From NCBI GenBank assembly GCA_963970005.1, contig CAXAMN010003947.1, positions 255,820-319,819 of the forward strand: DNA of 64,000 nt, read 5' to 3'. The translations under genes and the position numbers were made by a program. Below are positions 11,448 to 21,029 of the stretch, piece after piece. Source of the DNA: Durusdinium trenchii. Its lineage: Eukaryota; Sar; Dinophyceae; Suessiales; Symbiodiniaceae. The number at the start of each line of letters is the position of its first letter. Position 1 is the first letter of the stretch. The notes under the pieces were generated by a model. That model ran no database searches. It saw only the letters and a program-made list of their open reading frames with translations, and was not told where the DNA came from.

Positions 11448-11912
11448 TCAAAGGCTGAAGGATCTGAAGGGCAGCAGGCTGACACGCAGCAAGCCCCAGC
11501 GACCCCAGTGTCCACAGGTAACATCCCCGTTGCTCGGGCTGGAGTTCCTTGCGCCGAGCATGGGGGTGCGGCCGCCATCAGAGACGTCGCAAACATTCTG
11601 CCTGGATACAGACGGCGGCGCGTGAGGCTGAGGTCGGTCCTCGCGCTTGGAGCTGCGAGGCGCAGGGGCCGACAGACAGGTATAGCTGGCGGCGTCATCA
11701 GCAACAGCATTGATACCGCCTGACTTGCCCTTCTGGCCGGTTCCCTTACCTTTCGCGCTTTGCCCCTTTGCACTACTCCGCATTATCCCAGCTTTGGTCC
11801 ACCGTGCGCCGTGCCGCCAGCACATAGGGCAACGCTCTTTGTCCTCATTTTCCCGGTCCCTGTTTTTTATGTGTTTTGTCCTTTCCTTTGCGTTGGGGTT
11901 TCGGCTTGCCAC
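11448..11912 (-). pseudogene. Copia gag C-terminal remnant
   Basis: The minus-strand frame of 154 codons contains CPMCWRHGARW near residues 28-38, a damaged zinc knuckle, then a lysine-glycine-rich run (KGQSAKGKGTGQKGKSGG) and GINAV. The knuckle plus KGKG tail leading to GINAV is typical, from memory, of gag proteins of dinoflagellate copia elements just before the protease. The knuckle lacks the usual later His and Cys spacing. It is codirectional with and upstream of the RNase H remnant. Confidence 0.4.
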
Positions 11913-12080
11913 GTTCCCCTTTGACCTTCCTTTCCTCCTTTCCCCCTATCTTTGATTTGGGCCCCAGTCAGCCCTCCGCGACGCCAGCATACGACCCAGT
12001 GGGCACCCAGACTTGTTTGGCCTGAAAGTAGGAAACTGCCACGGTTCCTGCCTGCTGGTTGTCCTTATAGTCCCCACCTG

Positions 12081-12350
12081 TCAGGTGAGGCGCCCCGCCC
12101 AGGGCGCGATGTCACGCTGGTGTCGCCTGTCAACGTCCCCCATCCCCGCTGCGTGTGGGAACCCGTGGCCGCCCTTCATGATGTGACCTCGTAGAAACGG
12201 CACGAGTTCCAATTTGCGTGGGTTTGGCCCCACTGTGGCTACAATACCGTCAGCTCTGTACCCCAAAGAGTTTGCAATTGAAATGGTATCAAGTTCCTCA
12301 CGAACTATAAACCCAAGCTTTTGGAGATGCTCAACAACGGTGTCCCTCAA
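12081..12350 (-). pseudogene. Reverse transcriptase fragment of a dinoflagellate retroelement
   Basis: The minus-strand frame reads LGFIVREELDTISIANSLGY then RADGIVATVGPNPRKLELV. A block 'LG..xDG....V.P.P.KLWKL' following the RT palm is common in one dinoflagellate retroelement lineage as I remember it; no search was done. The fragment lies about 0.8 kb downstream of the gag-like fragment at 13170-13748 on the same strand, consistent with one element with an internal deletion. Confidence 0.35.
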
Positions 12351-12379
12351 ATTCTACCCCCGTTGAAATTCAGGGCGTG

Positions 12380-12720
12380 GGGTCGAGACAGTCATTTTGT
12401 AGTAAAAAACCACTTCTTTGGCTTTACAACATGATACTATCTACAAAATGGGAGTGGAAAAAAAAAAACGAAAAAAGTACGACAACCCATGAAAGATCTA
12501 CAAAATGCAGCGCTCGAGGTCACTGTATGTCATTGTGTAGAAAATGAAAAATGCACAAAATCTACAGAATGATGGGCCCTCCCAGGGAATCAACAAAACG
12601 ATATCATTTTGTAGAGTTTGTTGTCTCCTTATTCTCTACTAGATGAGTCCGTTTGTCTACAAATCGATCAAGTCTATTCGGCCTTTCAACTTTACAAAAT
12701 GTGTTCCTGATGAATGGACA
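12380..12720. repeat. Cluster of CTACAAAATG-like motifs in both orientations
   Basis: CTACAAAATG or one-mismatch versions recur about every 40-60 bp on both strands (for example at 12441, 12491, near 12560 and 12614, with TCATTTTGTAG near 12393 and 12606). The stretch is A/T-rich and holds an 11-base A run near 12458. No open frame of note crosses it. Confidence 0.5.
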
Positions 12721-13169
12721 GCAAGACTCTTTCAACACTTCGACCCCGTTTTCTCGAGGAGGTTGATTGGTGACCGTTCCTCAAAACTGGCTCCATGGCA
12801 GCAGAAACCTCCGGCAGAACTCCAGTCTGCGAATTCATGTACTTCAGCTCAATAAAAAACCGAGGGGCCACTTTATCCCCCAGTGTGCTTCATCAAATTT
12901 GCCACGCACTGGTGCATCCACCAGCTTGATCCAGCCCGGCCCCCGCTGTCATAGGGGCTGAGCCACCCTCCCCGCCTCTCTTGGGGCTTGGGCGGCCTTT
13001 CCTCAACTGTTATTCCTCTTTGGCCTTGCGGCTCTCCTTCGCGATGGCAGGTTCATTCGTGACCTTCCCCACGGCATGTGCAGCCAATCCCACATCAGCA
13101 GTTGCTTGGCCTCAACGGCGGTAACGCGGAAGGTGATACGCAATGAGCCTCACAACACAAATCAGCGCT

Positions 13170-13748
13170 TCAAGAATCCTTGACTTTGACTTGACTTTGC
13201 GCCTGCACGTCCGAAGGCGGCCCATTAACTTCTTTGCTCGCACCAACCGATCTCCTTGAGGCACTTCTGATGTCCTCATCCCGCGCTCGCAACAGGTCCC
13301 GGCGGCCGTTCATTTGGTTGTGTCTGGCCCACTGAACTGTAGCCCCCCCATTCAGAAACTCTCGACGACGAACCCTCTTCGAGTTGAACTGCACTGGCAA
13401 CACCCTTGCATCCTCCAACAAGAAAATTCTGTTCCCACTGGCACCAACATCACTGAACCCGCCGGTAGCGGGGTGGGCTACGATGTCTCCCCCTGTGTCG
13501 ACAACCCATGTATCAACCGATGCCGGAGCTGGTGGGGCTCCACCAGGCACAACTCCACCGACTGCGGCGACTAAATTGGCTGCTGGTCCCCGAAGTGCTG
13601 CTGCCATTGCAGGGCCCTGTGCCTGTACCATGATTTGATCGATCTGGGTTGCTCTGAGAAGGTGGAAACCATAGACACGTTGAGCTGGTATGTGGGCAAG
13701 TACGTGTCCTGCTGGACCAGTGTGGTAGAAACATGTAGAACCCTTCAA
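13170..13748 (-). pseudogene. Retroelement gag-like fragment
   Basis: A 192-codon minus-strand frame. After an alanine- and glycine-rich middle (residues about 44-75) comes DARVLPVQFNSKRVRRREF. 'DxRVLPVxFDxxGxRxREF' following a glycine-rich stretch is a block I recall from an N-terminal protein of a large dinoflagellate retroelement family; this is memory, not a search. It is codirectional with the RT fragment at 12081-12350, which would follow it in such an element. Confidence 0.35.
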
Positions 13749-14366
13749 GGCCCGAGTTCAAGAAGGACTCATGTCCTCCTCGTACAAGTCATTGCCCGAG
13801 GCCAACACAATTCCGTGGTGCTACTCAAAATAGGACGGGTGCGCCAGCGTGTTTCCAGCGTGTTTCCAATCTGGCCACAGCCCTTTCAGGATCCGGAGGC
13901 CATCCCTCTGGGAACCAACCAATTCGCAACCACCGGGTAAAAATAGCAGGGATCGAAAAAATCCCACAACAGTCAACCACGCGCTTGTCCAACCTTTCTC
14001 AATGTATGAAGCTGGAAACTCACAGTGGCAGCTACATCCGGAAGTCCCCTTTCTTGCCGAACCACGGCAAGAACCACCCTGCAAAGAGTCCACGTTGAGT
14101 CACCGGTGCGTGGTCCATGCGGCCCTTTATCCTGACCCTTTACGACTTGAGACGCGTGGTGGCGGCCATGAACACTTCCGGCGTCACTTGAACAAATTCT
14201 ACACCTGATACGCTAACGTGTTTCTGATCCCGAACGCAAAACAAAACAATCGGTAAATATGGTAAGTACTGCGCGTTTTTTTAGTTTCGTCGCCTGCACT
14301 ACGCGCATGCACAAAGGGGCATTATTTTTTGCTGGCTGCTGGCCCGCTCGTGCAGGGCAGGCCAAG

Positions 14367-14514
14367 GGTTTACCTTAGCACCTGATGCAGCATGCTCCCC
14401 ATCATCACATGGACTACTTTCAGCAGCCAAACCAAGATTTTGAGGCAGGCCGCCAGGCCTCATTTGTTTCCAGGCAAAAACAGCAAAACCTAATCAAACT
14501 GTAGTGCGCGAGCG
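14367..14514 (-). repeat. Downstream pseudo-LTR of the Penelope-like element
   Basis: It shares long identical blocks with 17656-17807, such as GCATGCTCCCCATC, GGACTACTTTCAGCAGCC, AACCAAGATTTTGAGGCAGG and CCAGGCAAAAACAGCAAA, separated by small insertions and deletions. It is in direct orientation with the other copy. Confidence 0.75.
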
Positions 14515-14865
14515 GTGTTCAACCATTTTTTTTGTGAGTTGAACTCTCCAATACGAAGTTTTACAGGAAACTGAAGAAGCAAGAAAACGGTAGGGCACAC
14601 TAAGCGGGAAACGGCCGCCAGGTCCGCACAAAGGGCAAGCAAACAACCAGGCCAGCGCCGCACTGACAGGTGACTTGCAACCACAGTGTGCAGCGCAGAA
14701 GTGAAGAACGAGGAGGGCTACTGCCTCCACGTTCTAGCTAACGCGCAGATCAACAATGCTTTTCGTATACGGCAAGGGTCACGCCAAGCTTGGAAGACAA
14801 CAGCACTAATCAAGGACAATGGCCAACCGGCAAGTTTGAGATCCACCAAGACGTTCACCACAGCA

Positions 14866-15465
14866 TCAAGCCACCTGCGCGTGTTTAAAGGGATGGCATG
14901 CCAACGGTGGAACCGGACACCAAAAAAAATCGCAAAAACCCTCCTTCAGCAGGAGGAAAAGCCCAAACCTTGGGGGCCATACACCAAGCCATGGAAACAC
15001 TCGAAAACTGAATGTCCAGCCATTTAACCGCCTCACATCCAGGCTCCACAGTGAAGGAAGAGCTATACACACACAGAAGAGCAGCAGCCAAGCAACCATG
15101 ACAGTAAACAGCACCCAAAGGATGTCGTCCACGTAACGGCCTCTACCTCGCGATCCCATGAAGACACAGCCGTGAAACCAAGTAACGAACGCTCTGTTAA
15201 CGTCACAAGGCCATGCATGCTCTTCAACACCCAGGACATCACTTGCAGCAATTTTACTCAAAACGCCAATGGGCACGCCACCCATGTGAACAGGGCCAGC
15301 AATTGAGCCGAGGTCATTCGTTGCTGCGACAAACGAAAGGCACAGCTCATCCAGGAGCCGTGTCAGGGAAAAGGATGTGTCAGGGTCAGTAACCGCACCG
15401 CCAAAAAAGGCGTCCTGCCACGGCCGCCACGACAGTGACAACATGTTTCCCGCTGAATCTGACAA
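14866..15465 (-). pseudogene. Reverse transcriptase palm of the Penelope-like element
   Basis: A 199-codon minus-strand frame. Residues 57-75 contain GPVHMGGVPIGVLSK, the 'G.P.G...S' box before the active site, and residues 109-118 contain GRYVDDILWV with the catalytic YVDD. A further RT box, VKWLDIQFS, follows in another frame near 15000, so a frameshift separates the palm from the thumb. Upstream frames at 15547-16057 carry the finger region, with more frame changes. There is no intact ORF, so it cannot be expressed as one protein without recoding. Confidence 0.6.
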
Positions 15466-15546
15466 CGCGCGTCAAAACATGTTTGGCAACTCTATTGGCA
15501 TAGTGTGGGGGGGGGGCACCACTTCAAAACTGACCTGCGTCAGCGG

Positions 15547-16057
15547 TTAAAGAAACACCGGGTGCCTTAGCCATACCACGTGTGCCGCAGGTACAAGGCA
15601 AAGCGTGTCCAACCTTTGGAGTCGTGAGGCGGCTGTTGATAACCTCCACAGCTTCGCGCAACGATCATATTTCGTCGCCTCCACCAAACTCTCCCATGAC
15701 AAATTCAAAAGCGCGATGGGCCACCTCTTTCTCATGTGCCAAGCAGCACATGGCCCTGAAACCCAAAATAACAAGCAAAGGGAACAACCCGTATATGGTT
15801 CTTGTTTTTGTCATCAGGAACGAGTACCTTGTGACTGGGGTCAAAAATCATGTCCCAAGTGTAGCTGTTGTAAGCTTGCGCAGTGGCCCTGAAGAGCTGT
15901 TGTTCTCAGTCACCCACCTGCACATCAACCAACATGGGCGGCGCGCACGCACAGGCATCATTTCTATCTTTCTCACGGGCAGGTCTACGAGGAACGTCCC
16001 TCCATTTTTTGGCATGCCAGGGCAGTAGCACACATATTCAACGTGAGGCAAAATCAC
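15547..16057 (-). pseudogene. RT finger region of the Penelope-like element, frameshifted
   Basis: Minus-strand sequence between linker and palm. One frame (16057-15848) reads ILPHVEYVCYCPGMPKNGG and ends at TGA. The neighbouring frame then continues with TWDMIFDPSHKVLVPDDKNK, so a frameshift falls near 15850. The last part (15774-15547) is in the same frame class as the palm. The VPDDKNK block resembles the basic-aspartate segment of the RT fingers. Confidence 0.4.
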
Positions 16058-16138
16058 GTCCTTACTGATGGAAGGGGCGTTTCAAGCATAATGCATTTGT
16101 GGCATAGAGCCAGGAACCAACCGGGCGTGAGAGCAAGA

Positions 16139-16738
16139 CTAAGCTTTCTCATCCTGATTCCAAGCATGCCCACATGTAGAACCCAAACCCACACGACGGA
16201 AAACATACAACATGGAAGTGCGAGGGAAACGACAGCAAATACCACGCACAGGAGGGAGGCCTCTAGCTTGCAAAGCGGCATTAACCTGCCGAGTCGCCAA
16301 AGCCTTTGTGCCTCGCCCGACAAGACTACCGACAGCACGCGACAAGGCGGCAGGCCCACATCCATTCGACCACTTACGCTCAACAACCATCACAACACAC
16401 TTCGTGACGCACCTGCACGCAAGCAACTGTCGCTTGTCTGGTGTGTAAATGTCGATAGGACCGATCAAGCCATGGAACAAGAAACGCCGTTGCAACTCCT
16501 GTTTGGACAGCAAGTCAAACGCAATGTTGGAGGACATGTCAGGAACCACCAAGCGGGCAGGAACAGCATGAGCAGATGAACGCCCAAAACCTGCGGCATC
16601 GAAAGCATCGAAAGGGCCTCGTTTCCATGCACATCCCTTGTGCGACCTGCGCAGGAGCAGGAGCCCACAGTGAACCCACACACCGCAAGACCGAACATTG
16701 GCATTTGGAAGCCGGGAGCGAATGTCCATCTGCTCCAT
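16139..16738 (-). pseudogene. Linker region between GIY-YIG and RT
   Basis: A 199-codon frame in the same frame as the GIY-YIG segment, separated from it only by one in-frame TAG (16756-16754) and five codons. It contains KRGPFDAFDAAGFG, LQRRFLFHGLIGPIDIYTP, LACRC (a CxC) and VERKWSNGCGPAALSRAVG with VNAALQARGLPPV. Published N-terminal-EN Penelope-like elements have a short CxC domain between endonuclease and RT. The CRC here could be that motif, but this is not established. The frame ends at another TAG. Confidence 0.5.
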
Positions 16739-16753
16739 AGCAGCGACACGAGA

Positions 16754-17182
16754 CTAGTCACTGACGGCACAAAGGAAAGGAAAAAGCATCCTTGGCTGCA
16801 GCCCTCTCATGAGTTCATACTGCAGTTTGCGGCTGTCACGGCAATGCGTGCGAAGGGTGAGGACAACATGTTCCAACCATCTACAAGCAACACCTGAAGA
16901 ATGGTGCAAAGCACGTCCGGCATGCGCAATGCCAACATAATAGCCACGCTTACTTAACCAAACGTACAAGCCAGCACAATCACTTGCAAGCACGCCAAAC
17001 AACTTGTGCCAATCAAGGTCAGGAAAAACAGCTGCAAGTTGGAGACCGAGCAGGGAGTCCACCTTAGCACGGATATCTGCATAGGTCCAATTTGTCGGGC
17101 GTTCTTCCCTGCCTCTGGGCAGGTTCAAGCAACATGCCAGCTGGGCGACCCCATCTGCAGTGAAGGGTTGCAGGAAAGCCAC
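16754..17182 (-). pseudogene. GIY-YIG endonuclease domain of the Penelope-like element
   Basis: A 142-codon minus-strand frame. Residues 71-73 are GLY and residues 82-84 are YVG with eight residues between, the GIY...YIG signature. RWLEH at 101-105 supplies the conserved arginine and a following helix. The preceding DCA and the hydrophobic run AAVFPDLDWHKLFGVLA fit the lead-in strand. GIY-YIG domains nick DNA with a metal ion and in Penelope-like elements make the target break for retrotransposition. It ends at a TAG and the same frame resumes at once in the linker region. Confidence 0.6.
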
Positions 17183-17655
17183 ACAACCGATCTACAGACG
17201 CAACATGCAGCCCAAAGCAATTCATCATGTTGATTAGACCACTTCCATTTCATGTGAGGAGGGAAGAGCCAGTCAGTGCAAGTGGAAAAACATGCGCTCA
17301 GGGCACTCCAAAGGGCCGACGGCGCAAACAATGCATGAGAGGTTGCATTAAAAAAGCATTTTGCCTGGAGCAAAGCTGTTCCACACCGTTTCTGCAAGCA
17401 ACAATGCAACATAATGCTACCATGAATGAATGACAACAACATGCCAAGCCATGATATGGAGATGAAATATGAAGTCCTACACCTGCAGCCACATGAAGGC
17501 AGAGGCAGCAGGCGGAGCATACAAGGCTCACCGTCGTAAGGCACCTGAAAAACAGGAAATGCCTGATTGGTAGAAGAGCCTAGCACAGTAAAGAATGAAT
17601 ACGAGTCAGCCGTGTCAATGCACGAAGGCGCACTTTTCTTCTGGTTGAGTCCGGG

Positions 17656-17807
17656 GGTTTACGTGAACACCTGTTGCTGCATGCTCCCCATCCTTTGACG
17701 ATCACCTGGACTACTTTCAGCAGCCGAACCAAGATTTTGAGGCAGGCATCATTCCTTTCCAGGCAAAAACAGCAAAGCCTATATAATCAAACTGTAGTTG
17801 ACGAGCC
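17656..17807 (-). repeat. Upstream pseudo-LTR of the Penelope-like element
   Basis: Direct repeat partner of 14367-14514, on the 5' side of the coding region when read on the minus strand. Compared with the other copy it has a short insertion near 17695 and an extra TATA before AATCAAACTGTAGT. Confidence 0.75.
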
Positions 17808-19346
17808 CTAACAGGGACAGCGACGACAACCTTTATGGCATCGCCGGTTTGCGAAGCTCTACAATAAACCTTACAAACCCACCCTAAAACAATGAAGGCT
17901 AACAACAAAACCATTGCAAAAATTATGAAACATCGCTGAAAACAAAAAAGCAAGGAAAAGTCGAGGATGGTCGAGGGGCGTTACTGTTCCTCTGGTTTCC
18001 TAGGTCCTAGACGTTTCTTCCTTTTGATGATCCATTGATTTGCTGGACTGTAACAACGCTTCGATGATTTCCCTTTGTTCAAACATTTTCCTGTTGCTGG
18101 ATGATTTACATATTGATTTTGACTACGTACCTGGCCTTTTCCACGCGCAAGAAGCATCGATAATTAACTGCGCCGAAGCGTTGGGCGCCAAGGTGGCACT
18201 TGCCCGTGACCCCGCAGACCTCGTCTGAAAAATAAGTCGGCAGAGTCGGCTGCACAGGGGGCACGAACAAAGAGTCACCAACGGGGTGCGTCAACGGCGC
18301 GACGGCAGCGGTGTGGTGTTGTGGCGGTGGCGCACCCCACTGGGCTCTGTGGCACGAAAAAAGGAAGTCAGTGGTGGAGCAGGCGCAGTGGTCGAGCAGG
18401 CGCGGTGGCGACACGGGCGCGGACTTGCCAGCCACCGTGCTGTGGGCCATAGAAGGCCTCAAAGTTGTGAACCATCTCAATTAGTGGCATACTTCTTTTG
18501 AGAAATGAAGAGGCCATCTCTTCCAGGCGTGTGCTTTTCTTGAGGAATTGAAAGTAATTTCCAACTTCATTCAAGGTAGGCGATCGGAAAAGCAACCACA
18601 CAATATGCGACACCGCCTGGGATGTCTCAGCATTTGGACATCGTTCAGGTGTCAGGCTCGATGGCGCTTGTCATTCACCAAGTCGCTGACACCCCTCGAA
18701 CTTGCTGGAGGACAGTTCACAATACAACAAGTGCCCAGTGGCAAAGTGGAAGTCTCACTCCTGTTGAAATGGAATGTTTTCACCTCTGGGTCTGGGTAAA
18801 GTGGTAAGTGGGTGTGAGTTGTCATTGCTGGTGACGCCTCCCCTGTTTCTACCACTGAAATGGTATGCGTCGACTTACCGGAAAGCTTGGTGCAAGCTTT
18901 CAGCCCGGCGCACACATGTGTGTGTGTGTGTGCACGCGCACGCGGGTGCGCGAGCGTGCGTGTCTACCACCGATGAGGCGATGCTTTTTGACCTGGGACA
19001 TGATGTGCTGCGACCTGTTGGTGAAGTTGTGCACATGAGCATCATCCCCCGATGAATGTGCAGTGGAACTTCCAAGTGTGCCGCACAGAAATTCCACTGA
19101 CATCGTGAGTTGGATCAGTCCGGAAGTAAGCGCCGAAACAGACGGGCTTGAGCTTGCAGCTGGAACAAAGAGCCAATGATCTTGTGGGAGGTCCAGGTGA
19201 GACCTATGCTTTTGGACATGCGTCTGAATCTCGAAGCAGCGACCATCGTTTCCACCCGGTCGACTACAGAGACAGCTTGACCCGATCGGCGCTTGATTGC
19301 GAGCCCCAAGCACTCTACACGTTCTACTCGTAGCGTCCTTTCTACT
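17808..19346. other. No supported gene; GT-rich microsatellite
   Basis: A short alternating GT/GC tract lies at about 18917-18962 (GTGTGTGTGTGTG then CGCG/TGCG). Open frames here show no recognisable motif. Confidence 0.5.
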
Positions 19347-19430
19347 AGTAGCGATGGCCTCCACCCGAGTAGCGATGGCCTCCGACCTAATAGCGATGGC
19401 CTCCACCCGAGTAGCGATGGCCTCCAACAT
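19347..19430. repeat. 21-bp minisatellite, four copies
   Basis: Four perfectly phased copies of AGTAGCGATGGCCTCCACCCG with few changes, at 19347, 19368, 19389 and 19410. Because 21 is a multiple of three it reads as a seven-residue repeat (EAIATRV) on the minus strand. Confidence 0.85.
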
Positions 19431-19687
19431 AATAAAGTAGCTTCTTGCTAATTACTACTGGTCTAAGACTTTAATGTCAGAACTTACCACAAAAACATCT
19501 CACCAGTCTGGGTGACCCAGGCGGCCGCCAGCGAATGGGTTCCAGCTTCCACGCATCGATCACTGCGGAGAAAAAAGACACAGAAAGAAATCAGTTCGGC
19601 GTGACTCCGAACTTCGTCAATGATCTGTGATCCATGGTGACCTCAAACCCTTTCGATCATCATGTTAAAGCATTCAAATGATCCAAA

Positions 19688-19871
19688 TCATCCATCTGGG
19701 TTCCAACTGATCCCAACAGCATCGCTGTTCTCTCGCAGTTCGTCCCTTCCGATCGGGATCGGATCTTTGTCGTCGTCGGACATCGGACATCGTTTCCAGA
19801 AAGGGGCGACGATGCGCAGGGGAGCTGAGAGCAAGAGGAGGGCAGAGATGAGGCAAGCTGCGCGCATGGAG
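19688..19871 (-). CDS. Candidate first exon with signal peptide
   Basis: From a minus-strand ATG at about 19871 the frame reads MRAACLISALLLLSAPLRIV, a good signal peptide or signal anchor, then an acidic stretch (CPMSDDDKDPIPIGRDE). It ends at a stop near 19688, or splices at a GT shortly before. No family recognised. It lies on the same strand as nearby candidate exons. Confidence 0.25.
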
Positions 19872-20303
19872 CAAGCTGCGTCCAGGTGAAGTCGTGACCG
19901 GACTCCGGGACCTACGGCGGGGCCGTTCCAGTGAAGGTGCTGACCCCCTGCTGGGTCAGACCGTGACTGCGCCGAGGTCCAGGTGGCGGTCGTTTGGGCG
20001 ACCAGGCTGTTTGGCCAGATGTGGTGCGTCAAGGAACCGCCCATGTGCCGAGTTGCATCGGGCACTGGTTCAGGAACGAAGGGATGTGTGGCTGGCCAAG
20101 ATGAAGGGATCTGGGAATGCTCCATGTCTTGCATTTGCGCATACATGTGATCGGTTCAATTTCGATGTTCAACTGGAAGTTTGTAACAAATCATCGAAGC
20201 GGAATGTTTAAGGGAATCAACCAAGCAAAAGCCCCAACGTTCAGTCCCAAGAGACGCCACATGCTACTTCTTTTCAGCTCTCCGGTGTTCTTTCCATCGG
20301 ATA

Positions 20304-20425
20304 ACTCTCATCCCCAGTGCCCGTCACCGGAGCCTGGGGTCTCGTCCATCCACGTCTCGTCACCGCCATAGGCGAAGCGAGGGGCCATGGAGCGGAACTC
20401 GGCCGCTAAGCTTCGGCTGTGTAGG
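20304..20425 (-). CDS. Candidate exon, unknown product
   Basis: A TTGCAG acceptor at about 20426 is followed on the minus strand by LYLHSRSLAAEFRSMAPRFA and then YGGDETWMDETPGSGD. A GTGACG donor in the GGC-GGT-GAC context near 20362 would end it earlier. Codon use is balanced. No homology recognised. Confidence 0.3.
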
Positions 20426-21029
20426 TAGAGTCTGCAAGGCAAATGGATCATTGTTGAGCAGCACAGCCTGGAGTCAGAGATGTTGGTCACCTTTTCCCAT
20501 GTGCATGTTTGGATGAGGCTCTCAAAATGTCTGAAATTGGGACAGGCTGACCGGCTGCCGAACATGTCCATCTTTCGTCGCGAGTGAACGTCTCTGCCAG
20601 GCAAAGCCTGAGGCTCTTTTATCAGCAAATGTGGGCGTTGATGCTTGGTGGTCAGGCGTGAAACCTGCAAATGGCAGCGATGATGTGTGGGTTGCCTCGG
20701 CAGCGGCGTCCTCCGTGCATCTCACTCCATTCAGCTCGGCATGAAATGCATCACCCCAGTCGGCAGATCGGATCGCTCAGACCGTGATCTCGTTGCATCA
20801 AATGATTTGAGGGCTCTGAAGCGGAGGCCTTCGCAAAGCCCCAACAAAGCGGGCACCCTTCGCCCACTCTGGATTTCCAACGTGGGTGTTTAAGTGTGTG
20901 TTGGCCGTCGCCGACCCTTCCCTCTTTTTGGTTCCATATGCCACCACTCGCTTTCGGTCTAGGCTCTGCACTGAATTGCACTAGTTTCGGGCTGCGCGTG
21001 TGAGATGCGGTCCAAGCCTTCTGTGAAGC

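Larger units (their letters stand above)
14367..17807 (-). mobile_element. Degenerate Penelope-like element with N-terminal GIY-YIG (permuted type)
   Basis: On the minus strand a GIY-YIG endonuclease domain (17182-16754) precedes a linker region (16738-16139) and then a reverse transcriptase (about 16057-14866). Two direct repeats of about 150 bp lie at the ends (17656-17807 and 14367-14514) and look like pseudo-LTRs. RT plus GIY-YIG defines Penelope-like elements. Canonical ones carry the endonuclease after the RT. The reversed order is that of the N-terminal-EN group (Naiad/Chlamys) described in animals, green algae and protists. Stops and frame changes show that this copy is dead. Element ends beyond the repeats are not defined. 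Confidence 0.6.

Noticed and set aside
11249-11773. VDTG in a minus-strand frame near a gag remnant, suggestive of aspartic protease
   Set aside because: The flanking residues do not fit a protease (no hydrophobic strand before DTG) and the frame is Cys/Pro-rich and out of register with gag.
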